Shown here: positions 1-9,019 of the stretch, piece by piece | Position numbering within the stretch: position 1 is the first letter of the stretch | How the letters are laid out: every line of letters begins with the position of its first letter | DNA from: Chloroflexota bacterium | GTDB taxonomy: Bacteria; Chloroflexota; Anaerolineae; UBA1429 | Length of the DNA stretch: 64,000 bases | Reading direction: 5' to 3' | Assembly (NCBI GenBank): GCA_012841405.1 | Contig: DUUT01000073.1 | Span: forward strand, 1-64,000 | The notes under the pieces: model-generated | Databases searched by the model: none | What the model was told of the DNA's origin: nothing | What the model saw: the letters and a program-made list of their open reading frames with translations, nothing else | Position numbers and translations under genes: made by a program

Positions 1-114
1 CCCGCCGATGGCGAAGGAGGTGTGTCGCGCCATCGGCTCATCAAACAGCAGCCGCCTGCCGTACCCCTGGACGGTCAGTTCCTCCACCAGCCGCCCGATC
101 CCGTTTCCGTTCAC
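1..114 (-). CDS. murB: UDP-N-acetylenolpyruvoylglucosamine reductase, N-terminal fragment (runs off window)
   Basis: Reverse complement from GTG at 114 reads VNGNGIGRLVEELTVQGYGRRLLFDEPMARHTSFAIGG; ARHTSFxIGG is the MurB N-terminal motif. Start overlaps murC stop (GTGA) in a dcw context. Confidence 0.85.
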   Translation of the reverse strand, partial: MNGNGIGRLVEELTVQGYGRRLLFDEPMARHTSFAIGG

Positions 115-1511
115 ATCGCTTCCCTCGCTAGCCGCGCCAGCACGTCCTCACCGATGCGATAACCATCGCCGGCACCCAGCGTCAGCAGGACATCGCCGCT
201 CTCGAGGCGATCAAGCAGATAGGCAACCACCTGCTCCCGCCCACCGACATGGTGTACATTCGGGTGATCAATGGATGCTACAACCGTCTCCGGATGGATG
301 ATGGCCCGCTCGTGCGAGCGTGCAGCATACACGTCCGTCACGATCACTTGGTCCGCGTCGCCGAAACAGGCACCAAACTCATCGAGTAGGGCCGCAATCC
401 GACTGTAGGTGTGGGGTTCCCACACCGCCCAGATGCGGCGACCGTCGTAGCGCCCCCTGGCGGCCGCCAGCGTGGCGCGTATCTCGGTGGGATGGTGGGC
501 GTAATCGTCAACAATCGTGATCCCACCGCGCTCGCCCTTGACCTCAAAGTGCCGCAGCGCCCCTCGGAAGGTGGCCAGCGCCTCGCCCGCAACACGCCGC
601 TCGACGCCCAGTCGCTCCGCCGCCACCAGCGCCGCTGTGGCGTTCAACACGTTGTGGATGCCAGGCAAAACGAGATGGAACGTGCCCCACGTCTCTGCCC
701 CCCGTACCACCCGGAAGCGCATGCCGCCATCGGGCACCGGTTGGGCATCCACAGCGCGATAGTCGTTCCCGGCCTTCAGCCCATAGGTCACTGCGGGGGC
801 ACGGTTCGAGCGCTGCTGCGCGACGAGTTGGGCGAGCGCGACGCAGTCACTACAAGCGATGATGGCGCCGTCCGGCAGGACGCCATCGAGAAACCGGCCA
901 AAGGCTACACACAGCGCGTTCAGGTCCTGGTAACAGTCGGGGTGGTCCATCTCGACGTTGGTGACGATCGCCACATGGGGGCGCAACCCGAGAAACATGC
1001 CATCGTACTCGTCGGCCTCGATGACAAAGTGCGGCCCCGTGCCCACGCTCGCATTCGTGCCGAGATCAGACAGCACGCCCCCGACGATATACGTCGGTGA
1101 GCACCCCGCGCGTTCCAGGATGTAGGCCAGCATGCCCGTCGTGGTCGTCTTGCCGTGGGTGCCGGCCACGGCCACCCCCTTGTGACCGGCCATCAACCGC
1201 GGCATAAGCTCTTGCCGTCGCAACACCGGTAGGCCCGCCGCTCGCGCCGCCACCACCTCGGGGTTATCCTCGGGCACAGCCGACGACACCACCACGAGCT
1301 CGGCGCCGTCCACGTGTTCGGCGGCGTGCCCCTCATACGTGGCGATCCCCAGCGCTCCCAACGCTTGCGTGATGGGCGACGAACGCAGATCCGATCCCGT
1401 CACGCGGTGGCCGCGCATCGCCAGCACCCGGGCGATAGCCGACAGCCCGGCTCCACCGATGCCAATGAGATGCACGTGCTGCGGGAGGGCTGGTGCCCCG
1501 GACGATGCCAT
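111..1511 (-). CDS. murC: UDP-N-acetylmuramate--L-alanine ligase
   Basis: 466 aa; HLIGIGGAGLSAIARVL N-terminus, GTHGKTTTTGM P-loop, dcw context. Confidence 0.97.
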   Translation of the reverse strand: MASSGAPALPQHVHLIGIGGAGLSAIARVLAMRGHRVTGSDLRSSPITQALGALGIATYEGHAAEHVDGAELVVVSSAVPEDNPEVVAARAAGLPVLRRQELMPRLMAGHKGVAVAGTHGKTTTTGMLAYILERAGCSPTYIVGGVLSDLGTNASVGTGPHFVIEADEYDGMFLGLRPHVAIVTNVEMDHPDCYQDLNALCVAFGRFLDGVLPDGAIIACSDCVALAQLVAQQRSNRAPAVTYGLKAGNDYRAVDAQPVPDGGMRFRVVRGAETWGTFHLVLPGIHNVLNATAALVAAERLGVERRVAGEALATFRGALRHFEVKGERGGITIVDDYAHHPTEIRATLAAARGRYDGRRIWAVWEPHTYSRIAALLDEFGACFGDADQVIVTDVYAARSHERAIIHPETVVASIDHPNVHHVGGREQVVAYLLDRLESGDVLLTLGAGDGYRIGEDVLARLAREAM

Positions 1512-1523
1512 GCCCCACTCCTT

Positions 1524-2078
1524 CTAGCGAGCGACCCGAGCGATGATGAGCAGCATGCTCAAGTACAACAATAGGCTCTGGCCAAACAGCACCGGCTGGC
1601 CCAGGAACGTCATCGGCAGATAGGCAATCAGGCCCTGGGCGAGCTCTGATAGCGCCGCCGTCGAGAACCCCAGTACCTCAATGGGATAGTCAAACTTGTG
1701 CATGTAGAACCAGATCGACCCGGCGATGAGATAGCCGTTCAGCAGGCCGGTCACCAGCCCCAGAACGACCCCTTGCGCGCCCTGCGGCGCCTGGCCACTG
1801 AACGACAGCGTCTCTCCCTGGTACGAGACGAACGCCACCGCCGCGACGACGAACACGAACAGCACACACTGCCAGAGGTCCCTCTCGGCCGCCGGAACCA
1901 CGTTGGTGCTCATCAGCCTGGCCATGCCCTTGTCGAGCTGCGGCTCGAACTGGCTCAGGAAGAACAGCAGGAACATGAGCACCGTCGTGACGCCAAGCTC
2001 TCGCAGAAAACCCCGCGCGACCCCGATAAGCGCAAACATCAGCACGATCGCGCCAAAGAACACCTCGATGGGGGCCAA
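1524..2078 (-). CDS. CvpA-like multi-pass membrane protein (copy 1)
   Basis: 184 aa, several hydrophobic segments; N-terminal FFGAIVLMFALIGVARGFLRELG resembles CvpA family (G-xx-RGF/L-R-E). Confidence 0.6.
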   Translation of the reverse strand: MAPIEVFFGAIVLMFALIGVARGFLRELGVTTVLMFLLFFLSQFEPQLDKGMARLMSTNVVPAAERDLWQCVLFVFVVAAVAFVSYQGETLSFSGQAPQGAQGVVLGLVTGLLNGYLIAGSIWFYMHKFDYPIEVLGFSTAALSELAQGLIAYLPMTFLGQPVLFGQSLLLYLSMLLIIARVAR

Positions 2079-2107
2079 GGAATCCTCCTATGGAGTGCGA
2101 TAAAGGG

Positions 2108-2728
2108 CTATTGTCGTCTCTCCGGCCCCGGCCCAGAGGCACTGTGCAAGCCGAAGGCGATCAGGATGGCGACGAGTGAGACCGCCACCAGGGCCGGCGT
2201 CTGGCCCCCGGTCAACACGTTGCGTATCCCTCCGCTCTGTACGGCGATGATGGCTCGCGGCGTAGGGAACACGAGCGGCACGAGGTAGTAGCACACCAGA
2301 AAGCCGTTAAGTGCCCCGGCCAACATGCCCAGGAGCCGCGGTAGGAAGGCATGGGGCGCCGCGACGCGACGCTGCCCCCACATAAAGGCCACCAGCACGA
2401 TGAGACAAAAGACCACGACCGACGCGGACGATACGTTCTCAGTCGCCTGCACGAGATCGGGCGTGGCGCCGATGCGCCGCCAGGCGACGCCGGGATCCTC
2501 GCCCGACAGCCCCACCTCGAGCGCATAGCGGCCGAGGCGGTACAGCCGGTTGATCTGTGGCGCCAGGGTGCGCGCCAGCCAACCCGACAGCAGCGCGCCG
2601 ATGCCGATCCCAACCATGGAGTGCAGCTCCCGGTGCACACCACGTTGCAGCCCAATAAAGCCAAAGGCCACCAGTGCCGTGCCCACGATGACGTACTGAT
2701 CGATGGTCCAGGTGACTGCGCCATCCAC
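2108..2728 (-). CDS. CvpA-like multi-pass membrane protein (copy 2)
   Basis: 206 aa; ALVAFGFIGLQRGVHRELHSMVGIGIGALLSGWLA resembles CvpA N-terminus; adjacent to copy 1. Confidence 0.55.
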   Translation of the reverse strand: MDGAVTWTIDQYVIVGTALVAFGFIGLQRGVHRELHSMVGIGIGALLSGWLARTLAPQINRLYRLGRYALEVGLSGEDPGVAWRRIGATPDLVQATENVSSASVVVFCLIVLVAFMWGQRRVAAPHAFLPRLLGMLAGALNGFLVCYYLVPLVFPTPRAIIAVQSGGIRNVLTGGQTPALVAVSLVAILIAFGLHSASGPGPERRQ

Positions 2729-2788
2729 GGTACTCCCTTGCAGTGTGTGCCTGGCAAGGCCAGCGCTAAAGTAGGTGGTCAGAGAGCA

Positions 2789-3928
2789 TCACGCCGCGTC
2801 CCGTGCTCGCGAACCGGCCAGCTCTTCCAGGTGCTGCGCAATCGCCGCCGCCGCCCCCGGAACGGATGCCGCCTTGGCTGCCGCGGCCATGGCCCGCAGC
2901 CGCGGCGGATCGTCCAGCAATGCGCGCACCGTCGGTAACAGACGCACCTCGAGGTCGGCGTCCTCAACGACCACGGCTGCCCCTCGGCGGGCGAGATGGT
3001 CGGCGTTCACGTGCTGGTGCTGCCCCGCGTAGGGGTACGGCACGAGCACCGCCGGGAGACCCACCGCCGGGAACTCGCCCAGGGTCGCCGCCCCCGCACG
3101 CGCCACCACGAGATCACTCGCCACCAGCGCATCCGTCATGCGATCGTGCAAGTAGGCATAGGGGTGGTAGCGCTCCCGCAACGCCGGCGTCAGGGACTGG
3201 CGCACGGCCTCCGCTTCCGCATAATCCTGATGCCCCGTGACGTGCACCACGTAGACCCTCTCGAGGAGCGCCTGCAGCGCGCCGCGCGTCGCGCGGTTGA
3301 TGGTGCGTGCGCCTCGGCTCCCGCCGAACACTAACAGGACCTCGCCCTCCAGCGGCAAGGCCAGCGCCCGACGGGCGGCCTCCCGCGTCGTCTCGAACAA
3401 CGCGCGGCGCACGGGATAGCCCGTCACCACCACCTCGACCCCCGGCAGGTGCCTCCGCACCGCATCGAACGATACCGCCACACGGTCGGCCTGCCGAGAT
3501 AGCCAGCGCACCGCCAAGCCCGGCTCCATGTCCGGGAGGTAGATGAGCACGCGGCACCCCCCGCGCCGTGCCGCCAGCACCAATGGCACAGACACATAGC
3601 CCCCCGTGGCGAACACAACCTCAGGCCGGAACGACGCCACGAGGCGTTGCGCCTGCCGGTACCCACGCATCAGCCGCAGTACGCTGTGGGCCGCCTTGAG
3701 CGGGTTCGCACCGCGCAGCGCCCCCGCATCGATGGCATGGAACGCCATGGGGCCGGCGCCCGCATCCCCGCGCGTCACGATGCGCTCCTCGATGCTGTCG
3801 CGCTGGCCCACCCAGGCGACCGCTTCGAGGGGTGCCGATGGGGCCGCGCCGTTCCGCAGCGCCTCGATCACCGCCAGCGCCGGGTACACGTGCCCCCCCG
3901 TGCCGCCGCCCGTCACCAAGAGCCTCAT
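2789..3928 (-). CDS. murG: UDP-N-acetylglucosamine--N-acetylmuramyl-(pentapeptide) pyrophosphoryl-undecaprenol GlcNAc transferase
   Basis: 379 aa; LLVTGGGTGGHVYPALAV glycine-rich N-terminus, FGGSRGARTIN, AGAATLGEFPAVGLPAVLVPYPYAGQHQHVNA. Confidence 0.97.
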   Translation of the reverse strand: MRLLVTGGGTGGHVYPALAVIEALRNGAAPSAPLEAVAWVGQRDSIEERIVTRGDAGAGPMAFHAIDAGALRGANPLKAAHSVLRLMRGYRQAQRLVASFRPEVVFATGGYVSVPLVLAARRGGCRVLIYLPDMEPGLAVRWLSRQADRVAVSFDAVRRHLPGVEVVVTGYPVRRALFETTREAARRALALPLEGEVLLVFGGSRGARTINRATRGALQALLERVYVVHVTGHQDYAEAEAVRQSLTPALRERYHPYAYLHDRMTDALVASDLVVARAGAATLGEFPAVGLPAVLVPYPYAGQHQHVNADHLARRGAAVVVEDADLEVRLLPTVRALLDDPPRLRAMAAAAKAASVPGAAAAIAQHLEELAGSRARDAA

Positions 3929-5106
3929 GAGCCCGCCCGCCCCTCAGAAGCGGCACCACGTTGCGAGATGTTGAGCAGAATGCCTGTGGAGGCCAACGTC
4001 GCCACGAGCGATGATCCCCCATAGCTCACGAACGGCAGCACCGTGCCCGTAAAGGGCACCGAGGCCGTGATCACCGAGATGTGCAGGATCGCCTGGAACA
4101 CGACCCAGGAGACGATCCCCACGGCGAGCAGCATGCCGTAGCTATCCGGCGCGTACCACGCGATGCGCATCCCGCGCCACGTCCACAGGGCATAGAGCCC
4201 GATCACCAGGCAGGTGCCCAAAAAGCCCAGCTCTTCACCGATGACGGCAAAGATACCATCGGTGTGCGGCGCATAGATGGCAAACTTTTGCTGGCTCTGG
4301 CCCAGGCCGATCCCCACCAGGCCGCCCTTGTTCAGCGCCGCCAGCGACTGGATCACCTGGAATCCCTGGCCCAGCGCATCGCTAAAGGGGCTCTGCAGCC
4401 ACACATCGACGCGTTCGGAGCGGTACGGTGCGGCGATGGCCACCACCCCCAGGGCCACCCCTCCCACCAAGAGCCCCAACAGCAGCTGCTTCATGTCGGC
4501 GCCCGCCGCAAAGAACATGGCCGTCGCCGTGGCCACCAGCAGCGCGGCAGTGGAAAAATCGGGTTGCAGCACGATGAGGCCCGCGATGGCGCCCAGCAGC
4601 AGGGCAAAGGGCACCAACCCCAGCTCCACCGCCCGCAGGTCCTCCCCGCGCGAGGCCAACCACACCGAGATGTACAATATCGCGCCCACCCGCGCCATCT
4701 CGGAGGGCTGCACCGAACCGTAAAAGATCCACCGCGTGGCCCCGCCCACCGTCTTGCCAACAAAGAACGTCAGGATGAGCAGCCCGACGGTCCCCAAGAG
4801 GATGCGCACCGCATGCGTGATAAAAAAGTGGTAATCGATGCGCGACAGCACGGCCATGGCCACCAGGCCCACACCGGCAAAGAGCGCCTGCCGCCGCACA
4901 AAGTGCGTCGGCCGCCCCTCATAGTCACCGCCCTCCATGAGGGCAAAGCCATACGACGCGCTGTAGACCATCACCAACCCGATGATGACCAGCGCCAGCG
5001 CGACGAGCACCAGGCCGAGGTCCGTCTTGACCACGCGCGTCGTGCGTGCCGCCCCTCCCACCGAGGGGGGTGCCGCCGTGGACGAACGCATGAAACCCAT
5101 GGCCAT
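3925..5106 (-). CDS. ftsW: SEDS peptidoglycan polymerase
   Basis: SEDS signature VYSASYGFAL, PHTDGIFAVIGEELGF, PFVSYGGSS; probable ATG at 5106 overlapping murD stop (TAATG). Confidence 0.95.
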   Translation of the reverse strand: MAMGFMRSSTAAPPSVGGAARTTRVVKTDLGLVLVALALVIIGLVMVYSASYGFALMEGGDYEGRPTHFVRRQALFAGVGLVAMAVLSRIDYHFFITHAVRILLGTVGLLILTFFVGKTVGGATRWIFYGSVQPSEMARVGAILYISVWLASRGEDLRAVELGLVPFALLLGAIAGLIVLQPDFSTAALLVATATAMFFAAGADMKQLLLGLLVGGVALGVVAIAAPYRSERVDVWLQSPFSDALGQGFQVIQSLAALNKGGLVGIGLGQSQQKFAIYAPHTDGIFAVIGEELGFLGTCLVIGLYALWTWRGMRIAWYAPDSYGMLLAVGIVSWVVFQAILHISVITASVPFTGTVLPFVSYGGSSLVATLASTGILLNISQRGAASEGRAGS

Positions 5107-6569
5107 TAGGCTCCCTCGCTCCACGAGGTGACGAGCTCGCGGAACCGCTCCCCGCGCGCCTCGAAATCGCGAAACGCGTCAAAGCTCGTGCCGCCGGGCG
5201 ACAGCAGCACCACGTCCCCAGGGCACGCCAGCGCTGCAGCGCGCTCCACGGCGCGCTCCAAAGTCTCCTCGACGTGCAGTGCAATCGCCCCTTCGGCCCG
5301 GCGCTGCGCCATCGCCTCCCGCAGCACCCCCGCGATGAGCGGCGCGGCCTCACCGAATGCCACCACCGCTCGCGCCGTCTCGAGGGTCACCTCCGCCCAG
5401 GCCTCCCACGGGAGGTGCTTGTCCCGCCCACCAGCCAGCAGGATCACCGGCTCGCTGAAGGAGCGCAGCGCCGCCACGGCGCGCTCGGGCGAGGTGGCGA
5501 TCGAGTCGTTCACATAGGTGACACCGCGCCACGTGCGTACCACCTCCAATCGGTGCGGCACGCCCGAAAAGCGCATCGCCGCGGCACGTATCGCCTCGAG
5601 GTCAGCACCCGCCGCCATCGCACAGCACGCTGCCGTGAGCACATTCGCCAGGTTGTGCCGCCCGCGCAGCTGTACGGCGTCGGCGGTACAGAGCAGCCTT
5701 CCGCTCCCCGCGTAGCGCAGCATCAGCCGGTCGCCATCCAGGTATGCCCCCTGGGGCACCGCTCCGCTGAGGCTGAACCACAGCACCTCCGCCGCAGAGC
5801 GCGCCACGAGCGACCCACTGGTGGCGTCATCGGCGTTCAGCACCGCCCAATCGCCGGGCCGCTGAAAGGCGACGATGGTCGCCTTGGCCTCAGCATACTC
5901 AGCCATCGAGGCATGCCGATCCAGATGGTTCGGCGTGATGTTGGTGACCGCCGCCACGTGGGGGCTCCAGCCCATCGTGTCGATGGCGCGCGACGCCGCC
6001 GACCGCTGCTCCTCTACCGTCGGCGCCTGGTAATCGGGGGCGAACACCTCGAGCTGAAAGCTCGAGAGCTCCATGACCACCACCGTGGGGCGCTCATTCC
6101 CGAGCAGGCGCTCGATGAGCGGCGCACCGATGTTGCCGCCGACCCACACCGTGCGGCCGTCCTGCGCCAACATCTCCCCCGTCAGCGCCGTTGTCGTCGT
6201 CTTGCCGCTGGAACCGGTGATCGCCACCACCGGCGCGCCGACCATCTGCGTGAAGAGCCGGGGCTCGCTGCTGATGGGGATGCCGCGTTGCCGTGCATCG
6301 ACGACCACCGGCGCCGTGCGCGGCACCCCCGGGCTGATGAACAGCACATCCGCGCCCTCGAGATCGGGGCAGGGCGTCCCCAGGGCGAGCTGCACACCGC
6401 ACCCCTCCAAGGCGGCGACCGTCGCCCCCAGCGCTTCCCGCGGCTTGGCATCGCTCAGGGTGACACGGGCGCCGCACTGCGCCAAAAAGCGCGCCAGCGC
6501 GGTGCCCTCGCGTGCCGCGCCCACGATCGTCGCTCGCAACCCACGGAGGTCCGTCAGTGCGCCCGTCAC
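5106..6569 (-). CDS. murD: UDP-N-acetylmuramoylalanine--D-glutamate ligase
   Basis: 487 aa; ITGSSGKTTTTALTGEML, NITPNHLDRHASMAEYAEAK. Confidence 0.96.
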   Translation of the reverse strand: MTGALTDLRGLRATIVGAAREGTALARFLAQCGARVTLSDAKPREALGATVAALEGCGVQLALGTPCPDLEGADVLFISPGVPRTAPVVVDARQRGIPISSEPRLFTQMVGAPVVAITGSSGKTTTTALTGEMLAQDGRTVWVGGNIGAPLIERLLGNERPTVVVMELSSFQLEVFAPDYQAPTVEEQRSAASRAIDTMGWSPHVAAVTNITPNHLDRHASMAEYAEAKATIVAFQRPGDWAVLNADDATSGSLVARSAAEVLWFSLSGAVPQGAYLDGDRLMLRYAGSGRLLCTADAVQLRGRHNLANVLTAACCAMAAGADLEAIRAAAMRFSGVPHRLEVVRTWRGVTYVNDSIATSPERAVAALRSFSEPVILLAGGRDKHLPWEAWAEVTLETARAVVAFGEAAPLIAGVLREAMAQRRAEGAIALHVEETLERAVERAAALACPGDVVLLSPGGTSFDAFRDFEARGERFRELVTSWSEGA

Positions 6570-7549
6570 GTCGCCGCCCCTAGCGCCACGCCGGCGGCGG
6601 CGGCTACGGCGGCCACGATCCAGAAGCGCTGCGTGATAGTAACCTCGGCCCAGCCACCGAGCTCGAAATGGTAGTGCAGCGGCGACATGCGCAGGATCCG
6701 CCGCCCCTCACCGTAGCGGCGCTTGGTGTACTTGAAATAGGCAACCTGCATCATGACCGAGACCGCCTCGGCGACAAAGACGATGCCGATGAGGGGCAGG
6801 AGGAGCCAGTGTCCGCTCAGCATGGCCACCATCACCAGCCCCGCCCCCAGCGCCAGCGAACCCGTATCTCCCATGAACAGCCGCGCCGGACGCACGTTGT
6901 ACCAGAGGAAGGCCAACAGGCTACCCACCACGGCCAGGCTGAACACGGCCAGGTCGCCCGCCGAGCCCGCCAGCAGGCCATAGGCGGCAAAGGCGATGGC
7001 CACCGTGCCCCCCGCCAGCCCGTCGAGCCCATCGGCGAAATTCACCGCGTTGGAAAAGAACACCATCAGCAGCGCCGCCACCGGGATGAACCAGGCGCCC
7101 ATGTCGATGTCTGTGCCGGTCAGAGGCACCACCATGGGGTGCTCCGCCAGACTCCAGTAGCCAACGAGCGCCACGAGGAGCGCCGCCGCCCACTGCCACC
7201 AGATCTTGTAGCGGGCCAGCCATCCCTCTCCGCCGCCAGCCCGGAGGCCCCGGACGTCGTCGTACGCCCCGAGGGCGCCAAAGCTCACCATGGCCAGCAG
7301 CAGGAGCGCCACACGCGTCTGGCCAGCCGCCACCTGGATCGCCCCCACCACGGTGATCCCTGCCAGGAAGTAGAGCCCCCCCATGGTCGCCGTGCCAGAC
7401 TTGACGCGATGCGTCTCGGGCTCGTCGTCGCGGATGTTCTTGCCGATGCCACGCGCCAGCAGCGCCCGGATCACGGCGGGGCCCAAGGGCACCAGCACGA
7501 GAAAGGTGAGCATCGCTACCAGTGCCGCCGTCGCGAGGTGGGGCGCCAT
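6566..7549 (-). CDS. mraY: phospho-N-acetylmuramoyl-pentapeptide-transferase
   Basis: DEPETHRVKSGTATMGG, NAVNFADGLDGLAGG, FMGDTGSLALG; start set at MAPHLATAALVAM. Confidence 0.96.
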   Translation of the reverse strand: MAPHLATAALVAMLTFLVLVPLGPAVIRALLARGIGKNIRDDEPETHRVKSGTATMGGLYFLAGITVVGAIQVAAGQTRVALLLLAMVSFGALGAYDDVRGLRAGGGEGWLARYKIWWQWAAALLVALVGYWSLAEHPMVVPLTGTDIDMGAWFIPVAALLMVFFSNAVNFADGLDGLAGGTVAIAFAAYGLLAGSAGDLAVFSLAVVGSLLAFLWYNVRPARLFMGDTGSLALGAGLVMVAMLSGHWLLLPLIGIVFVAEAVSVMMQVAYFKYTKRRYGEGRRILRMSPLHYHFELGGWAEVTITQRFWIVAAVAAAAGVALGAAT

Positions 7550-9000
7550 CAGACCGCATCCTCCACCAGAGCGTCCACCAGGGCCTCGAGGCCCATACTG
7601 CGCGAGGCCTTGATGAGCACGTAATCGCCAGGGCGCAAGAGCGCCTCCAAGGCCCGCATCGCTTCTCCGGCACGGTAGCAACACCGCACCGCCGACGCGT
7701 CGAGCCCCACGGCGCGCGCGCCCTGGGCGATGCGCTGCGCCCGCACCCCGACGGTTAGCAGCACGTCCACCGCCTCAGCCGCTCGGCGCCCCACCTCGCG
7801 GTGCCCCTCGGCGTCATAGGCGCCCAGCTCGAGCATGTCCCCGAGCACCGCCACGCGCCGGCCCGGCAGGTCCTTGAGCACATCCAGGGCCGCCAGCATC
7901 GATGCCGGACTGGCGTTATAGGCGTCATCGAGCACCGTCGTGCCGCCACGCCCGCGCCGCGGAGTGAGCCGCAGCCCCTGTCCCTGGGCGAGCAGCCCGG
8001 CCTGGATCTGCTCCCAGCTCAGCCCCTGCACGAGCCCAATGGCGATGGCCGGCAAGGCCGCCATGACGGCATGCCGCCCCAGCGCCCGCAGGACGATATC
8101 ACGGTGAGGCTCCTGTCCGGCGCCCCGCACCGCCGACGTCGCCTCGGCGCGAAAGGTGACGCCCTCCAGCCCCTGCGCGGCGACGTCCGTCGCGCGTACG
8201 GCGTTCCCCACCTCCAGACCATAGGTGACGACGGAGGCCGGCGTCGCCGCCGCCATGGCGCGCACCCGCGCGTCATCACCGTTCAGCACCGCCCAGCCGT
8301 CCTCCGGCAGCGCCCGCACGAGCTCTTCCTTCGCCGTGGCGATGCGCGCGATGGTGCCCAGGCGCTCGAGGTGCGTCGGCCCCACGTTGGTCACCACGCC
8401 GATCGTGGGCTGGGCGATGGCGCACAGCGCGGCGATCTCGCCGAGGGCGTACATGCCCATCTCGAGGACGGCGCACTGATGGTGCGGCTCGAGCTCCATC
8501 AGCGTGAGGGGCAGGCCGATCTCGTTGTTGTGGTTCCCCTCGCTCTTGAGCGTCACCATGCCCTCGCGCAGAACCGCCGCGATCGCCTCCTTGGTCGTCG
8601 TCTTGCCGACGCTGCCCGTCACGCCAACGACCATCACATCAGGGCGCGCCGCGCGGCGGGCTCGCGCCCAGGCCTGCAGCGCCGCCAGTGCGTCCGATAC
8701 GATCACCTCCACCGGCGCCACGATCGGCCCCCCGGCCTCGCCCCGCCCGGTATCGATCCAGGCACCACCGGTCACCGGGCGCTCTACCAGCGCCGCCACG
8801 GCGCCGGCCGCAAAGGCCTGCGCGACATAGTCATGCCCGTCGACGCGCTCCCCCTTGAAAGCGACAAAGAGGCTGCCCGCGCTCGCCTGGCGCGAGTCAA
8901 TGCACACGCGCCGCACCATGACGTCCAGAGCCCCGGGGGTGCTCCCCAGGCCCGGCGCCAGGGCATCGAGCAGCTCGGCCAACGCGTACACGTGTTCCAC
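7549..9000 (-). CDS. murF: UDP-N-acetylmuramoyl-tripeptide--D-alanyl-D-alanine ligase
   Basis: VTGSVGKTTTKEAIAAVL, SEGNHNNEIGLPLTLM, LDDAYNASPASMLAAL. Start uncertain (GTG at 9000 or 8991); the longer ORF start in the track is not plausible. Confidence 0.93.
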   Translation of the reverse strand: MEHVYALAELLDALAPGLGSTPGALDVMVRRVCIDSRQASAGSLFVAFKGERVDGHDYVAQAFAAGAVAALVERPVTGGAWIDTGRGEAGGPIVAPVEVIVSDALAALQAWARARRAARPDVMVVGVTGSVGKTTTKEAIAAVLREGMVTLKSEGNHNNEIGLPLTLMELEPHHQCAVLEMGMYALGEIAALCAIAQPTIGVVTNVGPTHLERLGTIARIATAKEELVRALPEDGWAVLNGDDARVRAMAAATPASVVTYGLEVGNAVRATDVAAQGLEGVTFRAEATSAVRGAGQEPHRDIVLRALGRHAVMAALPAIAIGLVQGLSWEQIQAGLLAQGQGLRLTPRRGRGGTTVLDDAYNASPASMLAALDVLKDLPGRRVAVLGDMLELGAYDAEGHREVGRRAAEAVDVLLTVGVRAQRIAQGARAVGLDASAVRCCYRAGEAMRALEALLRPGDYVLIKASRSMGLEALVDALVEDAV

Positions 9001-9019
9001 CCTTCCGTGCGTGATGGCG

